DNA of 25,890 bases from assembly GCA_016207825.1 (NCBI GenBank), contig JACQZI010000040.1, forward strand, positions 1 to 25,890. Direction: 5' to 3'. Made by a program: the position numbers and the translations under genes. The notes beneath the pieces were generated by a model. That model was not told where the DNA came from, made no database searches, and worked only from the letters and a program-made list of their open reading frames with translations. Of this stretch, positions 1 to 7,685 are shown piece after piece; within the stretch, counting starts at the first letter, position 1, and each line of letters begins with the position of its first letter. This DNA comes from Planctomycetota bacterium (GTDB lineage Bacteria; Planctomycetota; MHYJ01; JACQXL01; JACQZI01).

Positions 1-25
1 CTATATACTCCCTTTTCGTTCTCGG

Positions 26-58
26 TATACCCCGGAGAGGGATACCCCTGGGGGTATA
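26..58. repeat. Nested inverted repeat
   Basis: The arms TATACCCC (26-33) and GGGGTATA (51-58) are perfect complements. An internal ATACCCC (42-48) competes for the same right arm with only a TG loop. Two alternative hairpins are therefore possible. The right arm overlaps the G-quadruplex motif. Confidence 0.6.
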
Positions 59-79
59 GGGGGGATGGGTAGAGGGGGG
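50..79 (+). other. Putative G-quadruplex motif
   Basis: Four G-tracts are seen at 50-54, 59-64, 67-69 and 74-79, with loops TATA, AT and TAGA. This satisfies the usual G3+N1-7 pattern with margin. Whether it folds in vivo cannot be told from sequence. Confidence 0.65.
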
Positions 80-493
80 TGTTTTTATCTGTCTGGTAGG
101 GTGCGAGATTTATAAGCTTCCCAAATCTGCCCTGTTGCCGGGATTAGTCTAATACGTTCCGGTATCATTAGAATTCTTAATCTTGAACTTATATGGAAGA
201 ATAAGGGATGAGATGAGAATCTATCCAGCTATAAGAGATGGAAATATTGATACCAGATAGCGCAGTTTCAGCGCTTTTTCGGCACCTCCGGACGATTCGG
301 CGTGCCCCTGGACGACTCGTTGAGCCCAACGGATGAGCTGGAAAGCCCTTATCATGCCTGAGGCAGACCCGCCTCTGGCGGGAAATGAGTTAAACGGGTT
401 TAAAACCGCCTAAAAGGCACTTAAAACCGGTTAAATAGGGAGAGAGGGGCTTAGCACTAATGGGAGTGGATTCTTAGTAATTTAATTCCCGTT

Positions 494-1549
494 TTATTTG
501 TTTTCTTCAGGATAGAACTCGTATTCGTAGATGGTTTGTTCTGTTGGAACCAGCTGAATTTTCCTTGAAATTTCCTCTTCCTTATACTCAGTTTCTATAG
601 TTTTATTGCCCTTATTATCATATTCAATAATATATTTCCTTTCCAATTTATTTTCAGCGTTGTAGCCAGCCTGCTCAATATTGTTCCCATTAGTATCATA
701 CTTTGAAAGTACTTGCTCCAAGACCTTGTCGCCATTACCATAGTGAACGACTTTTATTCGATTACCTTTATCATCATAATCAGTAAGCCATTTATCTTTT
801 AATTGTCCCTCGCCATCGTATTTAGCATATTCAGTCTCTTTGCCATTCTCATTATATTTGTAGATAAGTTTGCTCACCATCCCACCATCTTCGCTATAAC
901 GGATTCTTTCAATCAGTCTGTCATGATTATCATACTTTGAAAAAGACTTCCCTTTTAGCTCACAGATGTACATGTTAATATTATATGTAATACTCTCAAT
1001 CTCATTCCCCCTGTCGTCATAATTATAAAGCGTCCGGAATTTCAATTCGCCATTCCTGTATTCTTCGCATTCAATCGCATTATTTTTGACATCATACTTA
1101 TAAACACTTTTGCATTCTTTTTTGCTCTTTAGATCATAATCAATACTTTCGATTCTATTTCCATTGTCATCATAGCTATTCGTATATCGATCCGTTAATA
1201 CATTGTCATAATGTTTTTCTTCTTCAATCAGATTGTCCATATCGTCATATGTATACCGAAAGCAATACTGCACCTTATTTTCATATCCACTAGTATATTC
1301 AAGTTCATTTCCATTTTTATCATACCGTCGAATCTCTTTAGTCGGAAAGACACTTTTCTCAAGCACACCTCCTTCACATAGCAAAAATGTATGTGTTAGT
1401 TTCGTTATTGTTTTGATTCCCTTTAGTATTAAATATTCTATTTTCTTTTTTTTATATGTTTTATGTGAAGACTGTGGGTTTATCTTTGTTATCCAAACAT
1501 AGGCAATAAGCATACTTAATAGAAGAGCTAAGACTATTAGTTTTTTCAT
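494..1549 (-). CDS. Exported YD-repeat-like protein
   Basis: This 351-aa protein starts with a lysine-lysine N-terminus and a hydrophobic stretch (about residues 4-20), which looks like a signal peptide or membrane anchor. From about residue 70 it is built almost wholly of roughly 18-25-residue repeats around the phrase YDDxGNxIE followed by a spaced Tyr. This resembles the YD/RHS class of beta repeats known from RHS and teneurin proteins, but without an RHS core or toxin domain. The start follows a GGAGG that lies inside the end of the EF-G gene, and the two genes are separated by only 3 bases, so they are probably co-transcribed. The gene is visibly AT-richer than its upstream neighbours, which hints at a different origin. 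The function is unknown. An extracytoplasmic binding or structural role is inferred. Confidence 0.8.
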   Translation of the reverse strand: MKKLIVLALLLSMLIAYVWITKINPQSSHKTYKKKKIEYLILKGIKTITKLTHTFLLCEGGVLEKSVFPTKEIRRYDKNGNELEYTSGYENKVQYCFRYTYDDMDNLIEEEKHYDNVLTDRYTNSYDDNGNRIESIDYDLKSKKECKSVYKYDVKNNAIECEEYRNGELKFRTLYNYDDRGNEIESITYNINMYICELKGKSFSKYDNHDRLIERIRYSEDGGMVSKLIYKYNENGKETEYAKYDGEGQLKDKWLTDYDDKGNRIKVVHYGNGDKVLEQVLSKYDTNGNNIEQAGYNAENKLERKYIIEYDNKGNKTIETEYKEEEISRKIQLVPTEQTIYEYEFYPEENK

Positions 1550-1552
1550 TCG

Positions 1553-3640
1553 TTAACCTCCCGGTTTTTTGGTGACCACTCTGTAGTCGTGGGGTTCAAG
1601 AGAATAAGAGCCTCTGCCCTGGGTCAAGGAACGCAGGGTTGTCGCATAACCGAATGTCTGGGCTATCGGAATTGTTCCTTTGATGGTCTTGGTATTGTGC
1701 ACCAGTTCCACGCTTTCTATCTCGCCTCCGCGGCGGTTGAGTTCGTTTATCACGTCCCCCAGATATTCTTCCGGCGTGACAATCTCAAACTTCATAATCG
1801 GTTCAAGTATCACGCAAGGTGTCTTTTCCAGGGCGTTCCTGAATGCAATATTCGCCGCGGCATTATAGGCGGTCTCGGTTGATTCGTTCGGGCGGAATGA
1901 GCCGTTGACCAATATAATCTTCAGGTATATCATCGGATAACCGGCGCAACTGCCGGAAAGGGTGTTGCTTAGTAATGTATCCTGTATCGGCTGGATATAT
2001 TGCTTGGGGATGGTGTTAGGGAATAAACGGTTTTCCACGAATGGGTGCAGTTTCGCGTCTTTGGCGGTGCGTTCATTATAGAGCGGCTCAAGGCGGATAA
2101 CGACGTGTCCGAAGTGTGGCTTTTCCCCGATTTTCCTTTCGAAAACGCCTTCTGCTTCGACCGGTTCCATAATGGCTTCCTTGTAGGCAACCCTCGGCTC
2201 GCCCACGTTCGCGGGCAGGTTGAATTCGCTCATCATCCGGTTCTTGATAATTTCCAGGTGCAGTTCGCCCATGCCGGAGACGATGAGCTGTCCGGTTTCG
2301 TCATCCGCTTTATACTGGAAGGTCGGGTCGTCCTTGGCTATCTTGGTGATGACTTCCATAAGCTTATCGCGGTCCGCGGAGAGCTTGGGCTCGATTGCCA
2401 TGGAGACGACCGTTTCCGGGAACTCCATCTTTTCGTAGACTATCGGGTATTTCTTGATGCAGATGGTATCGCCGGTGAAGGTGTTTCTCAACCCGATGAC
2501 CGCGACGATATCGCCTGCCTGTGCTTCCTTGACCTGGTTGCGCAGGTTGGAATGCATGATGAATATTTTATTGATGCGTTCCTGTTTATCCGTCCTGGGA
2601 TTATAGACCGCGGTGCCTTCGGCGAGTTTGCCGGAATAGATACGAATATATGTAAGTTCGCCGTGGCGGTCAGTGGCGGTTTTAAATGCCAGCGCGGAGA
2701 ACTGGTCTTCCGGGTCGGGCTTCCTTGTCACGGTCTTATTTTTCTCCGGGTCGTGCCCTTCTGCCGGCGGGATATCCAGCGGAGAGGGCAGGTACAGGCA
2801 GACCGCGTCCAGGACCGGCTGGATGCCGACGTGCTTGACCGCCGAGCCGCAGAATACCGGGACGAGCTTATAGGCAAGGGTGGCTTCGCGCACGGCCTGA
2901 TAAAGTTTTTCTTCCGGGATTTCCTCACCCTTGAGGAAAGAATCCACCAGCCACTCCACTTTATCCGCCAGCCGTTCGATGAGCTTGGCGCGCTGCTGTT
3001 TAGCTTCTTGAAGCATTTCCGGAGGGATATCGGTTATTTCGTAATTATCCGCGCTGTCGGATTCCTTGTCAAAGATGAAAGCCTTCTGTTTGATTAAATC
3101 AACCACGCCCTGCAATGTGTCTTCTTTACCGATGGGCAGTTGCATAAGAAGGGGCGCGGCTTTAAGCCTTGTTTCTATCTGCTTAATCACAGAGAAGAGG
3201 TCGGAGCCGACGCGGTCGAGCTTATTGATAAACGCCAGGCGCGGGACGCGGTATAAATCCGCCTGGTGCCAGACGGTTTCCGACTGCGCCTCCACCCCGC
3301 CCACCCCGCAGAAGACGACGACTGCGCCGTCAAGGACACGGAGCGAGCGCTGGACCTCCACGGTGAAATCCACGTGGCCGGGGGTATCTATGATATTGAT
3401 TCGGTGTTTTTGTTTGGTTCCGCTTGTATCATTGGCTTCCCAGTAGCAGGTGGTGGCGGCGCTGGTGATGGTGATGCCGCGTTTCTGCTCTTCCTCCATC
3501 CAGTCCATGGTGGCGGTGCCTTCGTCAACCGTGCCCATTTGGTGCTCCTTGCCGGTATAGAAAAGCACGTTTTCCGTAAAGGTGGTTTTGCCCGCGTCGA
3601 TATGGGCGATGATTCCGATATTGCGTATCAGGTTAAGCAT
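1553..3640 (-). CDS. Elongation factor G paralogue (translational GTPase)
   Basis: This 695-aa protein has full EF-G length and domain order. The GTPase motifs are AHIDAGKT (12-19), RGITITSA (54-61), DTPGH (85-89) and NKLD (139-142). Domain II, domain III ([11 protein letters not shown]), domain IV (VAYKEAI, AGYP) and domain V ([28 protein letters not shown]) all follow. Canonical EF-G drives tRNA-mRNA translocation and, with RRF, ribosome recycling. Two features are atypical. The usual SGGRGQYGHV-like region of domain IV reads [10 protein letters not shown], and the tip histidine equivalent to E. coli His583 is Arg583 here. The gene lies downstream of feoB and a DtxR gene rather than in a rpsL-rpsG-tuf operon, so I call it a paralogue and do not assign fusA. 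No strong Shine-Dalgarno is visible before the ATG. Confidence 0.93.
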   Translation of the reverse strand: MLNLIRNIGIIAHIDAGKTTFTENVLFYTGKEHQMGTVDEGTATMDWMEEEQKRGITITSAATTCYWEANDTSGTKQKHRINIIDTPGHVDFTVEVQRSLRVLDGAVVVFCGVGGVEAQSETVWHQADLYRVPRLAFINKLDRVGSDLFSVIKQIETRLKAAPLLMQLPIGKEDTLQGVVDLIKQKAFIFDKESDSADNYEITDIPPEMLQEAKQQRAKLIERLADKVEWLVDSFLKGEEIPEEKLYQAVREATLAYKLVPVFCGSAVKHVGIQPVLDAVCLYLPSPLDIPPAEGHDPEKNKTVTRKPDPEDQFSALAFKTATDRHGELTYIRIYSGKLAEGTAVYNPRTDKQERINKIFIMHSNLRNQVKEAQAGDIVAVIGLRNTFTGDTICIKKYPIVYEKMEFPETVVSMAIEPKLSADRDKLMEVITKIAKDDPTFQYKADDETGQLIVSGMGELHLEIIKNRMMSEFNLPANVGEPRVAYKEAIMEPVEAEGVFERKIGEKPHFGHVVIRLEPLYNERTAKDAKLHPFVENRLFPNTIPKQYIQPIQDTLLSNTLSGSCAGYPMIYLKIILVNGSFRPNESTETAYNAAANIAFRNALEKTPCVILEPIMKFEIVTPEEYLGDVINELNRRGGEIESVELVHNTKTIKGTIPIAQTFGYATTLRSLTQGRGSYSLEPHDYRVVTKKPGG

Positions 3641-3648
3641 AGTAATTT

Positions 3649-4311
3649 TCAGGAACAGGTTTTTTGATTCGTCGCCCTGACATAGATATCTTCAATTACC
3701 TCCGTGTCCAGGGCGATATCCGTTTCGCCTATTTTAACGACGTAAGCCGGTTTGGTCTGGTGGACGCGGATAACGGCTCCGGGGATAAGTCCGAGCGCGG
3801 TAAGCTGGTCCAGGCGCTGGTGGTGTTTGGTCGCGATATAAGCCACTTTGGCTTCAGAGCCGCTTTTTATTTCCGATAACGGGATGACGATGGATTTTAC
3901 TTCATGACGGGCTTTCGCGCAACAGGGTCCCGGAGGAATCTGGCGTCCATGCGGGCATTCCTTGGGATGCCCCAATAGCGTGCAGATGGAATCCACGACA
4001 TCCGGGTTAAGGAAGTGCTCGAACGCGCAGGCATTGGGTTCGATTGAAGGCAGAGGCAAATCCAGGACGTCCGTAAAGAGCCGTTCGCTCAGGCGGTGGG
4101 CGCGGATAATCCGGCGCGCTTCGCGCTCACCCGCGGGCGTCAGCTTGATTTCATCCTTAGTTTCGGCGAGATAGTTTTCCCTGATGAGTTCTTCCAGGGC
4201 GTCGGCGGAAATGCGTTCATCCGTGCATTTTTCTATGTCCGCCCGGGTGAACCTGCCTTTTTCAATGTTTGTCCATGCCATTTCCAGTATTTCTTCTTTT
4301 CGTTTCTTCAT
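3649..4311 (-). CDS. DtxR-family metal-dependent repressor with C-terminal FeoA domain
   Basis: This 220-aa protein has a winged-helix N-terminus (about 5-65), a DtxR dimerisation and metal-binding domain (about 66-132) and a FeoA/SH3-like domain (about 138-212). The metal-site pattern is clear: HRLSE (H72, E76) and ACAFEH (C95, E98, H99) match DtxR His79/Glu83 and Cys102/Glu105/His106. A GHP..CPHG motif follows at 114-122. Cysteine at the Cys102 position is typical of iron-responsive members; MntR-type proteins carry Glu there. The start lies 2 bases from the feoB stop, with AGGGGTG in the feoB tail as ribosome site. No separate feoA gene is present, so the fused FeoA-like domain could also act on FeoB. 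Iron-dependent repression of this operon is inferred. Confidence 0.9.
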   Translation of the reverse strand: MKKRKEEILEMAWTNIEKGRFTRADIEKCTDERISADALEELIRENYLAETKDEIKLTPAGEREARRIIRAHRLSERLFTDVLDLPLPSIEPNACAFEHFLNPDVVDSICTLLGHPKECPHGRQIPPGPCCAKARHEVKSIVIPLSEIKSGSEAKVAYIATKHHQRLDQLTALGLIPGAVIRVHQTKPAYVVKIGETDIALDTEVIEDIYVRATNQKTCS

Positions 4312-4313
4312 TA

Positions 4314-6290
4314 TTACACCCCTAATATATTAAGAATCAGGTTAACCAGGCTTCCCGTCAGGATTGCCAGCGGGAAAACGAACGCGACGATAGCCAGCGC
4401 CGTTTTCCAGCCGTGTTCCTTCAGCATCATCAAAAACTGGGCGAAGCAGGGGATAAACAGCGTAATCGTAATCGCGGCGACGATAATCTGGTGCGGGGTC
4501 AATAATCCTTGTCTATGCAAATCAAATAACCCCGCCGCGCCGTAATCCCTGCGGAAAAACCCGATAAGGAATGAACGGGTTGCTTCAACCGGCAGCCCCA
4601 GCATTCCTTTTATCACCGGGCTGGTAAAATCCTCAATTACCGTAAGCAGCCCGATTTTATCTAGGCACCATAAAGCCGCGGTGCCCAATATAAAAATCGG
4701 GACAACCTCTTTAAGATACCATTTTACACGCGCAAATGTTTTGGTCAAGATATTCATTACTGCCGGCCGCCGGATGGGGGGGATTTCCATGATAAAATCA
4801 GAGCCGGTCCCTTTTAATACTCGTCCGGCAAGGTAGCCGACAATTCCCATAACGATGATGACAACGGCGAACCACCAGAGCATTGCCTGCCAGGAGATGC
4901 CGCCCAGTAAAGCCATGATGACGCCTAATTGCGCCGAGCAGGGAACGCCGACGGCCAGGAGAATGGTCGCGATAAGACGCTCCTTTTTAGTGGGCAGGAT
5001 TCTGGTTGTCATGGTTGCCATGGTGCCGCATCCCAAGCCGAGGACCATGGGCAGGATGGCTTTGCCGTTTAATCCGACAAGATGGAACAGCCGGTTGACC
5101 ATTATTGCCAGGCGTGGGAGATAGCCGGAATCTTCCAGCAGGCTGAAGACCAGGAAGAACGTCCCGACAATCGGCAGGATGATGGCAAAGCTGTAAGAAA
5201 TCGCCATGGTAATCAGACCGAAGTTGCCGGTGAAGAAATCACGGATGAGCGCGGCAGGTATTATCTTTTCAAACAGCCAAATCACCGCCGGATTAACATA
5301 TTCACCGAATACGTTTTTCTCCAGGAAGTTTACCATGGTGCCGGCGCCGAACACGCCGACTATTTCGTAAATAAGCCACAGGACAAACAATAGCATGAAA
5401 ATGCCCCAGAAGGGGTGCATCATCAGTTTTCCGAGGGAGGTTGCGAAAGTCAGCTTTTGTTTTATCTCATGCTTTTCAACCTCAGTTACAATTTCTTCTA
5501 TCCGTTTAAGCCGTGCCTGATTAATAATGTAACTTAACGGCTGGCCGAAATGGCGGGCGGTTTCATCCCGTATATTTTCCATCTCACGGATTTGTTCAGG
5601 GCTGAATGCGCTGCACAGGTGTTCGATAATACTGTCATCGCCGGAGAGGAACATTAATGCTAAAAACCGGCGGCTGATATTGGAATCCGGGAATAAGCTG
5701 ATGAGCCGGTTGATGGCGGCTTCTATTAACGGGTCATAAACGAAGGCGTAACGCGATGCGCTTTCGTTCAGGGCTTGTCTTTGCTGGATAATTTTAAAGA
5801 GGCTGGAAATCCCCTGCCGTTCGATTGCCACGGTCGGAATTACCGGAGCCGAAATGATTTTACTGAGCGATTGGATATCGATTTCAATTCCCAGGCTTTT
5901 GGCTTCGTCCATCATATTTAAAACGAGGCAATAAGGCAGTCCCATCTCCGCAATCTGAAGGGTGATGAAAAGAGTCCGGCGCAGGTTTTTGGCGTCGCCC
6001 ACCTGGACGGTATAATTGACGCCTTCCAGTAGAATATCGCGGGTAACGCGTTCGTCTTCCGATTGGGGGATAAGGTTATTAATGCCCGGGGTATCTATTA
6101 AAACGGCGTTTGTTTTATCATGTCGGATAATTCCATTGGTTACTTCAACCGTAGTGCCGGGATAATTGGAGACGGTGACGTATTGACCGGTGAGCAAGCC
6201 GAAGATGACGCTTTTGCCCACATTCGGGTTACCGACCAGGGCGATTTTATCTTTGCCTTTGAGGTCCGTTTCGGTTCCAGAATGCATCAT
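4314..6290 (-). CDS. feoB: FeoB ferrous iron transporter
   Basis: This 658-aa protein has the N-terminal G domain with GNPNVGKS (20-27), NYPGTT (42-47), DTPG (66-69) and NMMD (125-128). A helical GDI-like segment follows to about 290, then a multi-spanning membrane domain with two Gate-like blocks. FeoB imports Fe(II) across the inner membrane with GTP binding and hydrolysis by the G domain. It is shorter than E. coli FeoB (773 aa), but both membrane halves appear present. It is the first gene of a minus-strand run followed by the DtxR-FeoA gene 2 bases downstream. Two adjacent ATG codons (6290 and 6287) are possible starts, and no good Shine-Dalgarno precedes either. A palindrome at 6327-6343 lies just upstream. 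Confidence 0.95.
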   Translation of the reverse strand: MMHSGTETDLKGKDKIALVGNPNVGKSVIFGLLTGQYVTVSNYPGTTVEVTNGIIRHDKTNAVLIDTPGINNLIPQSEDERVTRDILLEGVNYTVQVGDAKNLRRTLFITLQIAEMGLPYCLVLNMMDEAKSLGIEIDIQSLSKIISAPVIPTVAIERQGISSLFKIIQQRQALNESASRYAFVYDPLIEAAINRLISLFPDSNISRRFLALMFLSGDDSIIEHLCSAFSPEQIREMENIRDETARHFGQPLSYIINQARLKRIEEIVTEVEKHEIKQKLTFATSLGKLMMHPFWGIFMLLFVLWLIYEIVGVFGAGTMVNFLEKNVFGEYVNPAVIWLFEKIIPAALIRDFFTGNFGLITMAISYSFAIILPIVGTFFLVFSLLEDSGYLPRLAIMVNRLFHLVGLNGKAILPMVLGLGCGTMATMTTRILPTKKERLIATILLAVGVPCSAQLGVIMALLGGISWQAMLWWFAVVIIVMGIVGYLAGRVLKGTGSDFIMEIPPIRRPAVMNILTKTFARVKWYLKEVVPIFILGTAALWCLDKIGLLTVIEDFTSPVIKGMLGLPVEATRSFLIGFFRRDYGAAGLFDLHRQGLLTPHQIIVAAITITLFIPCFAQFLMMLKEHGWKTALAIVAFVFPLAILTGSLVNLILNILGV

Positions 6291-6326
6291 AATAATAGTA
6301 TAATAGTTCAGTTAAGCATGCTTTTA

Positions 6327-6343
6327 TTTGACTTTTAGTCAAA
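6327..6343. promoter_or_regulatory. 17-bp palindrome, candidate DtxR-type operator
   Basis: TTTGACT and AGTCAAA arms are perfect over 7 bp with a TTT spacer. The site lies in the divergent gap between feoB (minus) and the 6389 gene (plus) and covers a TTGACT that resembles a -35 box. DtxR-family regulators bind short interrupted palindromes of about this length. The assignment to the neighbouring regulator is an inference. Confidence 0.5.
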
Positions 6344-6388
6344 ACTGTATAATATAGCCATATTCTTGAAAAATACAAGATAAAGATT

Positions 6389-6820
6389 ATGAATTTTAAT
6401 CTAAAGGTTATTTTGGCTGCAATCGCCTGCTGGCTGGCTCCCGGAAGCGGTTATTTTATACTGGGGAAAAAATGCAAGGCGTTGTTTTTGCTTTGTTCAG
6501 TTATTTTTCTGGCAGTTGCCGGCATAATACTCGCTGATTTCCGGGACGTGAGATTCCTGGATAACCCCTATTATTACCTGGGAAGGTTCGGAAGCGGTTT
6601 TATGTGGCTTGCCTCCGTATCATTCCTGGGAGAGTCGCCGCGTGGAATTATTCCGGACCAGTATTTTGATTTCGGACATCTTTATTTATGCGTGGCAGGC
6701 GTACTTAATACGGTAATCGCTTTAAGTGTTTTTATACAGTCTCCGCAACAGGCTGTTCTTCCTGAAGCATGCAAGCCTGAATTGGCTAAAGACGCAGAGC
6801 GAGAATTACTTGAAATATGA
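6389..6820 (+). CDS. Small multi-spanning membrane protein
   Basis: This 143-aa protein has an N-terminal hydrophobic segment with a WLAPGSGYFILGK turn (about 16-28), a second hydrophobic segment (about 29-50), a Tyr/Gly/Phe-rich middle and a third hydrophobic stretch (about 98-115), ending in an acidic tail. The proline-glycine hairpin followed by a short loop and a second helix resembles TM2-like and planctomycetal DUF6677-type proteins, but the family assignment is tentative. It overlaps the next gene by ATGA, indicating translational coupling. A TATAAT lies at 6348-6353, only 14 bases from the TTGACT inside the palindrome, so the promoter spacing is uncertain. The function is unknown. Confidence 0.75.
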   Translation: MNFNLKVILAAIACWLAPGSGYFILGKKCKALFLLCSVIFLAVAGIILADFRDVRFLDNPYYYLGRFGSGFMWLASVSFLGESPRGIIPDQYFDFGHLYLCVAGVLNTVIALSVFIQSPQQAVLPEACKPELAKDAERELLEI

Positions 6821-7014
6821 TGTTAGCCAGATTATTTACCCATATTTTTCTCTTTTTATTCCTAGTGTTCCATATCTCGTTTATTTTAAGCATGATAACT
6901 ACAGAAGAAAATCCGAGAATACTTGCCAAAAGCGTATTGAAGAATATATTCCTTATTTGCCTGACCGTAATAGTGTTGGGCGGTTTTTCCATGTTGATTA
7001 TTACGATATTTTAA
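6817..7014 (+). CDS. Small two-helix membrane protein
   Basis: This 65-aa protein has two hydrophobic helices (about 5-26 and 42-64) joined by a polar loop containing EENP. Its ATG overlaps the upstream stop in an ATGATG context, so it is probably translated by coupling with the preceding membrane protein, and an alternative start lies one codon later. I recognise no family. Small hydrophobic proteins coupled to a larger membrane partner often form a complex with it; here that is only an inference. Confidence 0.65.
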   Translation: MMLARLFTHIFLFLFLVFHISFILSMITTEENPRILAKSVLKNIFLICLTVIVLGGFSMLIITIF

Positions 7015-7034
7015 CGAGGCTATGGAGGTGGTAG

Positions 7035-7616
7035 ATGCATGAATTAACCCATCCGGTTTTACGGGAGGAATTAAAACAAATTTGTTCTCATATCGAAGAG
7101 GTTTTGCGTCATGTTGTTGAAGCATTGAACACCGGTAAAGCGCCGATTGCCGAACTGGCCAATAATCAATTGGGTAACCTGGAAAGTTACCTTGAAAAAT
7201 GGGCGGGCGACTCCGAAAATAAGGAATCTGCGGCCATTATACAGACCCAGATTAAAGAAATTTATGAAGGCATCAAATGCCTGATTGAACAGGTGTTTAA
7301 TAAAATTGATAAAAAGATTGCGTTCAGCGAGAAAGCCATGCAGGAAATAGAATATCTTATTGGGAACGTCAAATACCTATTGCGGTGCTTGGGCGATGTT
7401 GCCATAACAGGGAACCCTACCCTGGTTAAATATATCATCGAAACCGGCGCTTCTTTAGCGGATTCCATAGATAAATTTTCGCGTGAACATAACGAACGCA
7501 TAAGCAATGGGGTATGTACATCCGAAGCAAGGTTGATTTACCAGGAAATTATGGGCCTTTTAAAAGGGATTGTCCAGAGAATCAGCACGGTTGTCCACTG
7601 GCTTAACCGCATCTGA
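7035..7616 (+). CDS. Helical protein of unknown function
   Basis: This 193-aa protein is almost entirely alpha-helical in appearance, with heptad-like spacing of Leu/Ile, many Glu/Lys pairs and no signal peptide or long hydrophobic span. A good GGAGG lies about 6 bases before the ATG. It sits 20 bases downstream of the two small membrane proteins and probably belongs to the same transcript. The helical-bundle look recalls PhoU-like or chemoreceptor-like bundles, but no diagnostic motif of either is visible, so the function is left open. It ends before an independent promoter for the kinase gene. Confidence 0.75.
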   Translation: MHELTHPVLREELKQICSHIEEVLRHVVEALNTGKAPIAELANNQLGNLESYLEKWAGDSENKESAAIIQTQIKEIYEGIKCLIEQVFNKIDKKIAFSEKAMQEIEYLIGNVKYLLRCLGDVAITGNPTLVKYIIETGASLADSIDKFSREHNERISNGVCTSEARLIYQEIMGLLKGIVQRISTVVHWLNRI

Positions 7617-7624
7617 TTTTAAAC

Positions 7625-7653
7625 TTGACTAAAAAATAGGTCAATGGTATAGT
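7625..7653 (+). promoter_or_regulatory. Sigma-70-type promoter of the kinase gene
   Basis: TTGACT (7625-7630) and TATAGT (7648-7653) are separated by 17 bases. The expected start is near 7660, giving a leader of about 26 bases without a visible Shine-Dalgarno. A TTGAC...GTCAA pair around the -35 box echoes the half-sites of the 6327 palindrome. Confidence 0.65.
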
Positions 7654-7685
7654 GAATTTTATTAACGACAATCTTAAATCAATAT

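Larger units (their letters stand above)
1..493. other. Non-coding region with G-rich and palindromic segments
   Basis: I see no convincing gene here. The first 80 bases hold a nested inverted repeat and a run of four G-tracts (listed separately). Positions 350-382 contain a GC-rich imperfect palindrome with GCCTGAGGC and GCCTCTGGC arms, of the REP-like kind also found elsewhere in the window. Positions 390-436 hold two copies of TTAAAACCG (400-408 and 421-429). No clear terminator for the minus-strand gene ending at 494 could be found. Confidence 0.6.

Noticed and set aside
466-491. Possible long-range direct repeat with 25010-25031 (GATTCTTAGTA followed by TCCCG)
   Set aside because: Only 11 bases are identical in a row and the rest is AT-rich, so chance similarity is likely.
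2045-3097. Long plus-strand open frame opposite the EF-G gene
   Set aside because: It is antisense to a clearly conserved EF-G and its translation has no family resemblance, so it is a shadow frame.
7035-7616. PhoU-like annotation for the 193-aa helical protein
   Set aside because: The helical-bundle look is generic and the metal-binding E/DxxxD motifs of PhoU are not evident.
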